A stretch of DNA of 64,000 bases from Halomonas sp. 7T (GTDB taxonomy: Bacteria > Pseudomonadota > Gammaproteobacteria > Pseudomonadales > Halomonadaceae), in contig NZ_CP087112.1 of the NCBI RefSeq assembly GCF_025643255.1, positions 1,922,001 through 1,986,000 of the forward strand. The letters run 5' to 3'. Below, piece by piece: positions 45,255 through 53,152 of the stretch. The position numbers were made by a program, and so were the translations under genes. Within the stretch, counting starts at the first letter, position 1, and each line of letters starts with the position of its first letter. The notes under the pieces were generated by a model. The model was not told the origin of the DNA. It made no database searches and saw only the letters and a program-made list of their open reading frames with translations.

Positions 45255-46345
45255 GCATTCGCCTACAGAACATCGCCAAGCACTTTGCTAATACCCAGGC
45301 GCTTGAACCGATTAACCTGGATATTAACGAAGGAGAGTTAGTCGGTCTACTTGGCCCATCTGGCTCAGGAAAAACCACCCTACTGCGAATTATTGCGGGC
45401 CTAGAGAGCGCCGACCGTTCCCCACAGCCGGGTAAAATTCTGTTTGGCGACCGCGATGTCACAAACGTTCACGTGCGTGATCGCCGTATTGGCTTTGTGT
45501 TTCAACACTACGCGCTATTTCGTCATATGAGCGTCTACGACAACGTAGCGTTTGGCCTCACCGTGATGCCTAAAAAGCGCCGCCCCTCCAACGGCGAAAT
45601 TCGCGCACGGGTGTTTAGGCTGCTGGAAATGGTGCAGCTGCAGCATTTAGCGAACCGTTTGCCTGCCCAGCTCTCTGGCGGCCAGCAGCAGCGCGTGTCG
45701 CTGGCCCGTGCGCTCGCCGTAGAGCCTGATGTACTGCTGTTAGATGAGCCGTTTGGCGCTTTGGATGCCAAAGTGCGCCAAGACCTGCGCCGCTGGTTAC
45801 GCCGCCTGCACGAAGAACTTAACTTTACCAGCGTGTTTGTTACCCACGATCAAGAAGAAGCGTTAGAGCTCTCTGACCGTGTCGTTGTGATGAGTAACGG
45901 GCGTATCGAACAAATAGACACGCCTGAAACGCTCTATCGTTCACCCAAGAATCGCTTTGTATTTGAATTTCTTGGCGACGTTAATCACTTAGAGGGGAAG
46001 GTACGCCAAGGGGTGCTCACCTGCGGCGATGCTCATCTCAATGTTGACTTGCCTGACGGTGATGAAGAACTCTTGCTACGCCCGCATGAAGTACGCCTTG
46101 CCCTGCAGCCAAGTGCTGAAAGCCATCTGCCGGTGACTATTACGGCTATCTCACCGGTAGGTGCCGAAGTCCGTGTCGAATTAGAAGCCGACTGGCTGGC
46201 TAAACCATGGCTTGCAACGGTTCGCCATGCGGATTTTGAGCAGCTTCAGATGCGCCGAGGGCAACGTCTGTTTGCTCACCCCCGCCAGTGGCACCGATTT
46301 AAAGAGGATACGCCCGCCCCTGAGAAGCACACGCGGGCGGCGTAA
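45251..46345 (+). CDS. cysA: Sulfate ABC transporter ATP-binding protein CysA
   Basis: CysA powers the sulfate importer by ATP hydrolysis. The 364-residue protein has Walker [12 protein letters not shown] (near 35-45), the signature [15 protein letters not shown] (near 137-151), Walker [13 protein letters not shown] (near 157-168) and the switch His in [14 protein letters not shown]-terminal TOBE-like regulatory domain follows (about 240-350, LLRPHEVRL). The start at 45251 is fixed by the 4-bp overlap with cysW and by the [12 protein letters not shown] start. It is the last gene of the operon. Confidence 0.96.
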   Translation: MSIRLQNIAKHFANTQALEPINLDINEGELVGLLGPSGSGKTTLLRIIAGLESADRSPQPGKILFGDRDVTNVHVRDRRIGFVFQHYALFRHMSVYDNVAFGLTVMPKKRRPSNGEIRARVFRLLEMVQLQHLANRLPAQLSGGQQQRVSLARALAVEPDVLLLDEPFGALDAKVRQDLRRWLRRLHEELNFTSVFVTHDQEEALELSDRVVVMSNGRIEQIDTPETLYRSPKNRFVFEFLGDVNHLEGKVRQGVLTCGDAHLNVDLPDGDEELLLRPHEVRLALQPSAESHLPVTITAISPVGAEVRVELEADWLAKPWLATVRHADFEQLQMRRGQRLFAHPRQWHRFKEDTPAPEKHTRAA

Positions 46346-46475
46346 GCCGCAGCGCTTGGGCTAAGCTTTGCTTTTAAAAATACGTCAACGTATTATCGGC
46401 TCAGCTTTTTTGCATGCTGTTACGTTACGCTCTAGAGAGCGATAATCTTTCACCACGGTGACTGCGGAGAAACCT

Positions 46476-47069
46476 ATGCGTCGGCGCCATTTTTTATGCT
46501 TATCTGGGGCACTGCTGGCCAGTGTTTTATTAGCAGGCTGTGCAAGCCCTCAATACCTCCAGCTGAGCCCCGAACGCAGTGCGAGCGTGCCGCAAACGGG
46601 CTCCGGTCAGCAGGTCACCGTCATTGCATCAGACGCGCGAAGCAGTGAAGTCATCGGGACGCGCTCTGGCGGTACGATGTCCACCGCGCAAATTACCGTC
46701 AATAGCCACGAGCTAATTCCACGCTTGCAGGCAGAAGCCGAGCGCGCTGTGCGTGATATGGGGTTCAACCCTACCCGCGAAGCTGCACAGGGGCGACCAA
46801 CGTTGAAGCTTGAACTTGCCAGCCTTCATTATGGACGTGGCGATAGCGGCCAACCACTGGTGGACGAAGCACGCATCGAAGGGGTGTTTCGGGCAATTGC
46901 TGAAAACAAAGGCACAACTTATACAGGCACCTACACCTCACGGCGCACCCAGGGCTATGCCATTAAGCCCGGCGAAGACACGAATACACGTATGTTGAAT
47001 GACCTGTTAAGCGACGGTTTGAACCGCGCGTTCAGCGACCCAGAGCTGGGCCGCCTGCTTGCTCGTTAA
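46476..47069 (+). CDS. yajG: YajG-family outer-membrane lipoprotein
   Basis: YajG is a conserved lipoprotein of unknown function. The 197-residue precursor starts MRRRHFLCLSGALLASVLLAGC, with the lipobox LAGC at 19-22. The Lgt enzyme at 20755-21546 would process it. The mature part matches YajG-type sequence (LSPERSASVPQ, VTVIASDARSS, VIGTRSGG, AQITVNSHELIPRLQAEAERAVRDMGF). The start has GGAG at 7 nt. Its transcript can end at the hairpin inside the end of the next, convergent gene. Confidence 0.85.
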   Translation: MRRRHFLCLSGALLASVLLAGCASPQYLQLSPERSASVPQTGSGQQVTVIASDARSSEVIGTRSGGTMSTAQITVNSHELIPRLQAEAERAVRDMGFNPTREAAQGRPTLKLELASLHYGRGDSGQPLVDEARIEGVFRAIAENKGTTYTGTYTSRRTQGYAIKPGEDTNTRMLNDLLSDGLNRAFSDPELGRLLAR

Positions 47070-47126
47070 CGTTACGGTTCGCTCGCATAGCGTAAGCGCA
47101 GGGTATAGCTAGTTAAAACGCTAAAC

Positions 47127-47158
47127 GGCGCGGACACATTAAACGTGTGGGCCGCGCC
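47127..47158 (+). terminator. Rho-independent terminator of yajG, inside the end of tpm
   Basis: A GC-rich stem (GGCGCGG paired with CCGCGCC, with inner CACA/TGTG) is followed by TTTTTAA on the plus strand. It spans the tpm stop codon, so the 3' ends of the two convergent genes share sequence. Confidence 0.6.
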
Positions 47159-47771
47159 TTTTTAATGCCCATACGCTTTCACTGCGTCCTCGATCGTCGG
47201 CTTCCCCATGTGCTAATAGTTCGACCTGAAAATTAGGTATGAACAAACGCTCAATTTCACTCCCCGGCACGCTAAACGGCGGCCCAGCCTCATGATCCCC
47301 GTGTGACAAGCTGACAAGCAACCCTTGGGCACCCGGCGGCACTAACTGGGCTAAATGAAACGCGTAGCGCTCGCGAGTAGCGGGGGGCAGTGCAATCAAT
47401 GAAGCGCGGTCGTAAAACGCGCCCACTTCGGCAGCCTGCTGAATGTGCAGATGAAAAAAGTCGCCGCACCATAACTCAACGCTGCCCTGGCGAGACACAT
47501 CAAAGCCTGCCTGGGTATAGCGGGAGACACCGGCACTTCGCTGGGCAAAAAACTGTTCAATAGCTTCCGGCGCCAGCTCAATGCCCAGCACCGGATGCCC
47601 TTGATCTGCCAACCAGCGCATATCCAGGCTTTTGCCGCAAAGCGGCACCAGCACCTTAGTGCCCTGCGTTACGCCTAGCGTCGTCCAATAGCGCACTAAC
47701 GCCGGATGCGTCTCGGATAGGTGGAAGCCGATACGCCCCTCTTGCCAGCGCTGACGCCATGGGTTCTCCAT
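47139..47771 (-). CDS. tpm: Thiopurine S-methyltransferase
   Basis: Tpm is a SAM-dependent methyltransferase known in Pseudomonas to methylate thiopurines and selenium or tellurium oxyanions. The 210-residue protein shows the family start WRQRWQEGRIGFHLSETHPAL, the SAM-site segment VLVPLCGKSLDMRWLADQGHPVLGIEL near 40-66, and the mid segment AAEVGAFYDRASLIALPPATRERY. The ATG at 47771 has GAGGT upstream. It follows the SH3-protein gene by about 15 bp and is probably transcribed with it. Confidence 0.93.
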   Translation of the reverse strand: MENPWRQRWQEGRIGFHLSETHPALVRYWTTLGVTQGTKVLVPLCGKSLDMRWLADQGHPVLGIELAPEAIEQFFAQRSAGVSRYTQAGFDVSRQGSVELWCGDFFHLHIQQAAEVGAFYDRASLIALPPATRERYAFHLAQLVPPGAQGLLVSLSHGDHEAGPPFSVPGSEIERLFIPNFQVELLAHGEADDRGRSESVWALKRRGPHV

Positions 47772-47785
47772 CTCGATTACCTCGC

Positions 47786-48421
47786 TTAAAACCAGCGGTC
47801 GCGCTTTTTACGACGACGTGGCAGGTGAGGAACAATCAACCCCACAAGCAGTCCAGCGCCCGCCACACCACCACCATACATGAAGTAGCGCATTAGCAAG
47901 TCTTCTTCCTGGGTGTCCAAGCGCGCCTGAAGCGCCCGGACCCGCTGACGAGACTGATCGGCTTCACTATCCAATTCGTGGTTGCGAGCTTCTAACTCGG
48001 CAATACGCTGCTCGCGCACTTCCAGGGTTTCCCGCATGGAGCTAACGCGCTGCTCCCACGTTGCATTGATCCCATCCAACTCTTGCGTCAGTTCACTTAC
48101 TTGGCCTTCAAGCACCGGTAACTGTTCACGGGCACTGGGGGTTTGCTGTAATTCGCTGCTTAACACCCACACCGTATCACCGCTGTTACTGCGTACGCGG
48201 GTGTAGTCACCGCTGGTTTCGAGCATGTCGACTTGCTCACCCGCGTTCAGTGTCCCCACGATGCGGTAACCATCGGTAGGCCCGCTGCGCACATAGGTGC
48301 TTAACTCATCGCTCACCCAGGCTTGGCTCTCTGATTGTGCGAGCGCCGCAGTTCCGCTAACGCTTAACAACATACCTACGGCAGCGGCGTAACAACTCAA
48401 ACGAAATTTGTCTACTGGCAT
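47786..48421 (-). CDS. TIGR04211-type SH3-domain membrane protein
   Basis: This 211-residue protein has a signal peptide (1-28), a bacterial SH3-type domain (about 35-92: YVRSGPTDGYRIVGTLNAGEQVDML, VRSNSGDTVWVLSSEL), a long coiled coil (95-172, high Glu/Gln/Arg) and one C-terminal membrane helix (about 176-196) followed by a very basic cytoplasmic tail. The layout matches the E. coli YgiM group, whose function is poorly known and thought to concern the envelope. It is upstream of tpm on the same strand. An AGGA element is about 9 nt upstream of the ATG. Confidence 0.85.
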   Translation of the reverse strand: MPVDKFRLSCYAAAVGMLLSVSGTAALAQSESQAWVSDELSTYVRSGPTDGYRIVGTLNAGEQVDMLETSGDYTRVRSNSGDTVWVLSSELQQTPSAREQLPVLEGQVSELTQELDGINATWEQRVSSMRETLEVREQRIAELEARNHELDSEADQSRQRVRALQARLDTQEEDLLMRYFMYGGGVAGAGLLVGLIVPHLPRRRKKRDRWF

Positions 48422-48506
48422 GACGTCATGTCCTGATCATAAAAACGAGCGTTGGCCGACAAAGCCACCCGCACGTATCGCTAAGCTTTGCGCTTGTCTT
48501 AGGCGC

Positions 48507-48836
48507 TTACCCTTCTCCGCGGGGAGGCAGCGGAAAGGGACGAGGAAACTCCGCAACACGGGCATCGCTTTTAACTGCCTTTAAGGGCCCCTCTCGCTCC
48601 ACTTCATCAATGCGCACAATGGCATTGAGGGGCAGATAACTACGCTTTACGCCTTCAAAGGTGCGCTGTAGCTTTTCCGCTCCTGGATCAACGACTACCC
48701 GCGATGCATCGTCAAAGACAAACTCCTCGACTTCAATAAAGCCCCAGAGTTCGCTTTGAAAGATTTCTCTTACGTATAAATCCCAAATTTCACCCTGCTG
48801 GTGAACCACTACACGATAAATCGGCTTGGCCGCCAT
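48507..48836 (-). CDS. DUF1820-family protein
   Basis: This 109-residue cytoplasmic protein belongs to a conserved gammaproteobacterial family of unknown function. The recognisable segments are PIYRVVVHQQGEIWDLYVREI, WGFIEVEEFVFDDASRVVVDP and LPLNAIVRIDEVEREG. It is acidic, with a beta-rich pattern and a proline-rich tail. It is followed on its strand by the SH3-protein gene at 48421 and is divergent from the ATP-grasp gene at 49046. No function is assigned. Confidence 0.8.
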   Translation of the reverse strand: MAAKPIYRVVVHQQGEIWDLYVREIFQSELWGFIEVEEFVFDDASRVVVDPGAEKLQRTFEGVKRSYLPLNAIVRIDEVEREGPLKAVKSDARVAEFPRPFPLPPRGEG

Positions 48837-49045
48837 CTTGGCCTATTCCTCTTGCCACTTGAAGGTAACGTTACCGTGCCTAGCCTACCATACTCCAGGG
48901 TTGCCCCTTTAGCAGACATCATCGAAAACGACGCTTTCCTTATTTGAAAGCTGCACAGGCCACTAATTAGCCGGTGGCAGCGCCTATCGTGTATGGTGAG
49001 TTGGTGGTAAGGCAGTTTTTCCACCCACCCCAGGAGTTACCATCT

Positions 49046-50269
49046 ATGCAAAAGAATCCCAATAAGGGTTACATCGCTCTATTAGGTTGGAGCCTCAATG
49101 CGATCGAAGCCGCAGAGACGTTTGACCGACGCTACATAGTGGTGGCACCCGATTGGGCAGAAGAGTATTGCCAAAAACATGATATTCCCTACGTGCCGTG
49201 GAATTTTGAGCGCCTCAACGACCGTTCAATGGAAATTGCCGAAACGCTGCAAGAGAAAGGCGTCGATGTGGCTATCCCACTTTACGAAGAAACGGTTGAG
49301 TGGGCCGGAGCGATTAACTCCCTGCTACTAGACAATCCGCGCATTTACGGTCAGTCGCTGTTACTGCGTGATAAAGCATTGATGAAGCGTCGCGCCCAAC
49401 TAGGCGGTATTCGCGTGGGTATTTTTGAAGAAGCCCATGATAAAGAGGACGTTGTTCGCTTTCTTAAACGGGTGAACCAGACCCTGCTTAAGCTAGACGG
49501 GGATCCCAACGATCCCATCCATCTCAAAGCATTTGATAAAGCAGGCTGTCTCGGTCACCGCGTTATCCGCACACCGGATGAAGTCGACTCTATTCCCGAT
49601 GAAGAGTTTCCAGTATTAATGGAATCCCACCTGGACGGCTGGGAGTTTGCCGTCGAAGCCTGGATTCACGATGGCAAAATCGTCTTCCTGAATATTTCCG
49701 AGTACGTCAAGCTGGGCTATTCGGTGTTTGTGCCTGCTTCACCAGAGCTGGAAAAATATCGAGAGAAAATTGTCGCTCAAATTGAAAAGCTGATTAAAGC
49801 ATTTGATATCGAATTTGGTCTTATTCATCCCGAATACTTCGTTACCAGCGACGGTGAGATGTACTTTGGTGAGGTTGCCTACCGTCCCCCAGGCTTTAAG
49901 GTCTTTGAACTACTGGAGCGTGTTTACGGCTTTAATGCCTATCAAGCCTCCATGCTGGTGTTTGACCCGAAAACCATCCGTGAAGAAGTTGCTGCGTTCT
50001 TCCCAAAAGAGGTCGAAGATGCAAACGGCTTCGCGGGCTGCTTCGGCGTTTATCCCCGCCGTCGTGTTGTCAGCCGCTTAGAGATTCCCGCAGAGACCGA
50101 GGATCATCCCTATTTTGAGTCTCATGAGCTGAGCACCCCAGTGGAAGAGACCGTCACTAAACGCACCGCGTTTGGTACCCACTGGGGCTTGATCTACTTT
50201 AAAGGTGAGGACGCGCATACTATCCGCGATCTTTTAAAACGCCAAGAGGATCTCGACTTCTATGTATAA
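49046..50269 (+). CDS. ATP-grasp carboxylate-amine/thiol ligase-like protein
   Basis: ATP-grasp enzymes join a carboxylate to an amine or thiol through an acyl-phosphate. The 407-residue protein has an N-terminal Rossmann-like part (1-100, ALLGWSLNAIEAAE) and a grasp domain with an ATP Lys candidate at 161. The central block MESHLDGWEFAVEAWIHDGKIVF is at 192-214. The metal region HPEYFVTSDGEMYFGEVAYRPPG is at 261-283. The usual Mg-binding Asn of the ExN pair is Ala278, with Glu276 and Arg280 present. The start at 49046 has CAGGAG at 9 nt. It is 30 bp upstream of the 680-residue gene and probably cotranscribed. The substrate is unknown. Confidence 0.8.
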   Translation: MQKNPNKGYIALLGWSLNAIEAAETFDRRYIVVAPDWAEEYCQKHDIPYVPWNFERLNDRSMEIAETLQEKGVDVAIPLYEETVEWAGAINSLLLDNPRIYGQSLLLRDKALMKRRAQLGGIRVGIFEEAHDKEDVVRFLKRVNQTLLKLDGDPNDPIHLKAFDKAGCLGHRVIRTPDEVDSIPDEEFPVLMESHLDGWEFAVEAWIHDGKIVFLNISEYVKLGYSVFVPASPELEKYREKIVAQIEKLIKAFDIEFGLIHPEYFVTSDGEMYFGEVAYRPPGFKVFELLERVYGFNAYQASMLVFDPKTIREEVAAFFPKEVEDANGFAGCFGVYPRRRVVSRLEIPAETEDHPYFESHELSTPVEETVTKRTAFGTHWGLIYFKGEDAHTIRDLLKRQEDLDFYV

Positions 50270-50299
50270 TCCCCGCTACGGCAAGGGTAAGGAGTCTAT

Positions 50300-52342
50300 G
50301 TGACGAACCACCAAGAGGTCTCTTCACCTGAAGATGCCAAGCTCAACGAACTATTGAGCAACTTTGATGATGCGGTGCGCCTGCTTTCGCAGGCGCCTGA
50401 GTTCTCCAAAGTAGCAAAACTACCTCGCGTGTTGGATACCGCGCGGCGAGTCTTAATGCTAGATGGCGGCTGTGCCGCCCTTGAGGCACGCGCGGCGGAT
50501 TTTGAATCCGCCGGCGTATTTGAAGGCTCTGATTGGGCAACCCCCCAATATTTAATCCCTACGCTAACCACCTTTGCACTGAAGAGTGCCGATGCGAATG
50601 TCGTCGTCATTGAAACATTAAGCGAACTGCGGCTACTGGCTGTTGCGAAGGGTGGTTATCTGCATTCGCTGGTCTCCCAGGAGCATGCTCATCACTATTT
50701 AACCCAAGTGATGGCTATTAACCTGTGGCTGCTGTTTAACGCGCCAAGCGAAGCCGAACGTGAAACCCAAGGCCGGTTAGCCAATATTCCGCGTCAGCTC
50801 TTTCAGCACCTGGCTAATCGCATTGGCTATGAACATGTCATTGATCAACTGATTGACGAAATCTGGCGAATCCTCAAGCAGCGTCCGATCCAGGTCGATG
50901 CCATTAAGCAAATGATTACCCAGATCGCCCTGTGCCAAGTGAATCCAGACATTGATTTAGGGTCGAGCGGCCAAGGGGCTGACAGGCTGGTTAGCTCACT
51001 TTACGGGCCGACCCAGGCCTGTCGTGAAGACCCAGGCGTTGCGCTTTATCGTGAACGCCTGGAGCGGATGGACAGCGCTGCATTGCAAGCGGAATCCACC
51101 GGTTTTGCCCGCGCCATGCACGATACGGGGTTAGTATCGCCCTACCATGCCGTATTGATGCGCTACCTGCTGGAAGAGGGCGATCACCTACTCTCTGAGG
51201 CACTAGGGCTATCTGCTACCGGCCGCGACTGCCTGTTGTGCTACCGTGAGCTGGTGCACGCACTCATTCGTAGCGGCGTTTACCCGGCTACCGCCCAGGC
51301 CGTTTATGGCTTAGCACTGCTGCTGGAGCGTGGAATTCTTTATCAACCTCCCGTGGCTCCGGCCATGTGGCGCCAGCTCAACCTACAGCTTTCTGAGTGG
51401 GCTGAGTCACGGCTCACCATTGCTTATGGTGATTATGCTTCACCACGGGCGCGCTTGATTGAAGGCGTGCTCTGTATGTTGGGGTTACCGCTCGGCGTTG
51501 GCCAGGGTAACAACCCCACTTGCCAGTCGGCTCGGGCACTCTCCATGTGGGCCTATAACGACCCCGACTACCTGCTGCAAATGGTGACCTGGGCGGCGCG
51601 TGACGATGAAATTATTATGCATTTCGAAGGACAACCTATCTCATCCATGGAAAGCGCGCTGGGCGTTGCCTCTGAGCTACCCATGGACCTGGATCCGGTC
51701 TCACTGATTGTCGTCCCCCATCTAGACCGTATTTATGCCGAAATGGGCAGGCGCTGTATTGGCCGTGAAGGCGACCCCCACCGCTGGGTAAACCCTGAAT
51801 TTCACGGCTGGTGGTCAGGCCGCGGATTTAGCATCAATGTCGACGTTGCCACCGGCCAGCTCTGCAGCGTGGATGATTTCGTGCGCCACTTCTACGCCAG
51901 CTATCACCCGTACTACAACGGTAATCAACCGCTTATACACCCGCAGCCGGCCGGTATCGCAGTGACCGACAGCGCCGCCCGCTTCATTGGTTGGCACGCC
52001 ATCACGATTTTGCGTGCGTCACTCGACCCAAATGACGTAATGCGCATCTACTTCTATAACCCTAATAACGATAGCGGGCAAAACTGGGGTGATGAGGTCA
52101 AAGTCAGCACTGCTGGTAACGGTGAACGGTTTGGCGAAGCCTCACTGCCGTTCGACCAGTTCACTTCTCGACTGTATATTTACCACTATGACCCACTAGA
52201 GCGGGGCGAACCTGCCAAAGTTACGGAGGAGGAGCTTGAAAGCGTTAAAGGCTATCTTCACCGTAGCTGGGGAGCTACCCGATTGCCGCCTACCGAGCTT
52301 CAGGCAGACCAAGGCCCCAACACACCGCCAGAAGGGCCTTAA
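50300..52342 (+). CDS. Uncharacterised protein with C-terminal papain-like cysteine peptidase signature
   Basis: I did not recognise this 680-residue protein as a named family. Residues 1-390 look mostly helical, with no signal peptide or membrane segment. The C-terminal part carries Gln402 and Cys408 (GQGNNPTCQSARAL), six residues apart as the oxyanion Gln and nucleophile Cys are in papain. His566 follows in GWHAITI, and Asn587 lies in YNPNNDSGQNWGDE, like the NSWGxxWG motif of papain-type enzymes. This predicts a papain-fold peptidase or transferase. The GTG start has AAGGAG at 5 nt. It lies between the ATP-grasp gene and tlyA in one operon-like run; the fold is an inference. Confidence 0.7.
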   Translation: MTNHQEVSSPEDAKLNELLSNFDDAVRLLSQAPEFSKVAKLPRVLDTARRVLMLDGGCAALEARAADFESAGVFEGSDWATPQYLIPTLTTFALKSADANVVVIETLSELRLLAVAKGGYLHSLVSQEHAHHYLTQVMAINLWLLFNAPSEAERETQGRLANIPRQLFQHLANRIGYEHVIDQLIDEIWRILKQRPIQVDAIKQMITQIALCQVNPDIDLGSSGQGADRLVSSLYGPTQACREDPGVALYRERLERMDSAALQAESTGFARAMHDTGLVSPYHAVLMRYLLEEGDHLLSEALGLSATGRDCLLCYRELVHALIRSGVYPATAQAVYGLALLLERGILYQPPVAPAMWRQLNLQLSEWAESRLTIAYGDYASPRARLIEGVLCMLGLPLGVGQGNNPTCQSARALSMWAYNDPDYLLQMVTWAARDDEIIMHFEGQPISSMESALGVASELPMDLDPVSLIVVPHLDRIYAEMGRRCIGREGDPHRWVNPEFHGWWSGRGFSINVDVATGQLCSVDDFVRHFYASYHPYYNGNQPLIHPQPAGIAVTDSAARFIGWHAITILRASLDPNDVMRIYFYNPNNDSGQNWGDEVKVSTAGNGERFGEASLPFDQFTSRLYIYHYDPLERGEPAKVTEEELESVKGYLHRSWGATRLPPTELQADQGPNTPPEGP

Positions 52343-52371
52343 TAGCTGCTGTTAACAATCTCATAGACACC

Positions 52372-53124
52372 ATGATTCGACTCGATCAACTTTTGGTCAG
52401 CCAAGGGCTGGCTAATTCACGCACCCGCGCCCAGCGTCTGATACGCAACGGCCGCGTTCGGCTTGCCGATGGCCGCACGCTTAATAAGCCTTCAGAAAAG
52501 TGGCCAATCGACACGCCACTCAACGTGGAAGATGATCCGGAGGAGCGCTATGCCTCCCGCGCCGGACTGAAGTTAGAGGGCGTTTTGCAAGCGCTCAACA
52601 TGCGCCTAGAAGGGCGAGGCGTATTAGATATTGGCCAATCGACCGGCGGGTTCACCGACTGCGCCCTGCAGTTTGGCGCGCGCCACGTCGTTGGCGTCGA
52701 AGTAGGTCACGACCAGCTCGCTAACCATTTACGAAACGACCCGCGAGTGGCTTGCCTGGAAGGACTCAACGCCCGCGAAATGAGCCGCGCTTCGGCGCTA
52801 TTGAGCGCGCTTGCTGAATGGCCGATTGATCTGGCGGTGATGGATGTCTCGTTTATCTCCCAGACACTCATTCTGCCCGAGATTGCAGCGCTGCTACCCA
52901 CCGATGGGCAGCTACTTTCGCTGGTCAAACCGCAGTTTGAACTGGAGCCAAACGCCCTCGACAAACGCGGCGTGGTGCGCGACCCTCGCCGCTTCGCTGA
53001 GGTAGAACAGAAAATCCGCACCGCCTGCCAGCAGTACGGGCTCGTTATTAGCCACTGGCAGGAGAGCCCGATTACCGGCGGTGACGGCAATCGGGAGTTT
53101 CTGCTGTTCGCCAGTAAGCGCTAG
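52372..53124 (+). CDS. tlyA: TlyA-family rRNA 2'-O-methyltransferase
   Basis: TlyA-type enzymes methylate ribose 2'-OH of cytidines in rRNA; some also have hemolytic activity when overexpressed. The 250-residue protein has an S4 RNA-binding domain (residues 1-62, RLDQLLVSQGLANSRTRAQRLI) and an FtsJ-type methyltransferase fold (GRGVLDIGQSTGGFTDCALQFGARHVVGVEVG near 82-113; LVKPQFELEP near 184-193). The start at 52372 is ATG, 29 bp past the previous stop. Its place after the ATP-grasp and peptidase-like genes may be simple readthrough. Confidence 0.92.
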   Translation: MIRLDQLLVSQGLANSRTRAQRLIRNGRVRLADGRTLNKPSEKWPIDTPLNVEDDPEERYASRAGLKLEGVLQALNMRLEGRGVLDIGQSTGGFTDCALQFGARHVVGVEVGHDQLANHLRNDPRVACLEGLNAREMSRASALLSALAEWPIDLAVMDVSFISQTLILPEIAALLPTDGQLLSLVKPQFELEPNALDKRGVVRDPRRFAEVEQKIRTACQQYGLVISHWQESPITGGDGNREFLLFASKR

Positions 53125-53152
53125 GCCTGCGCATTCGGCGTTGCGTTAGGGA

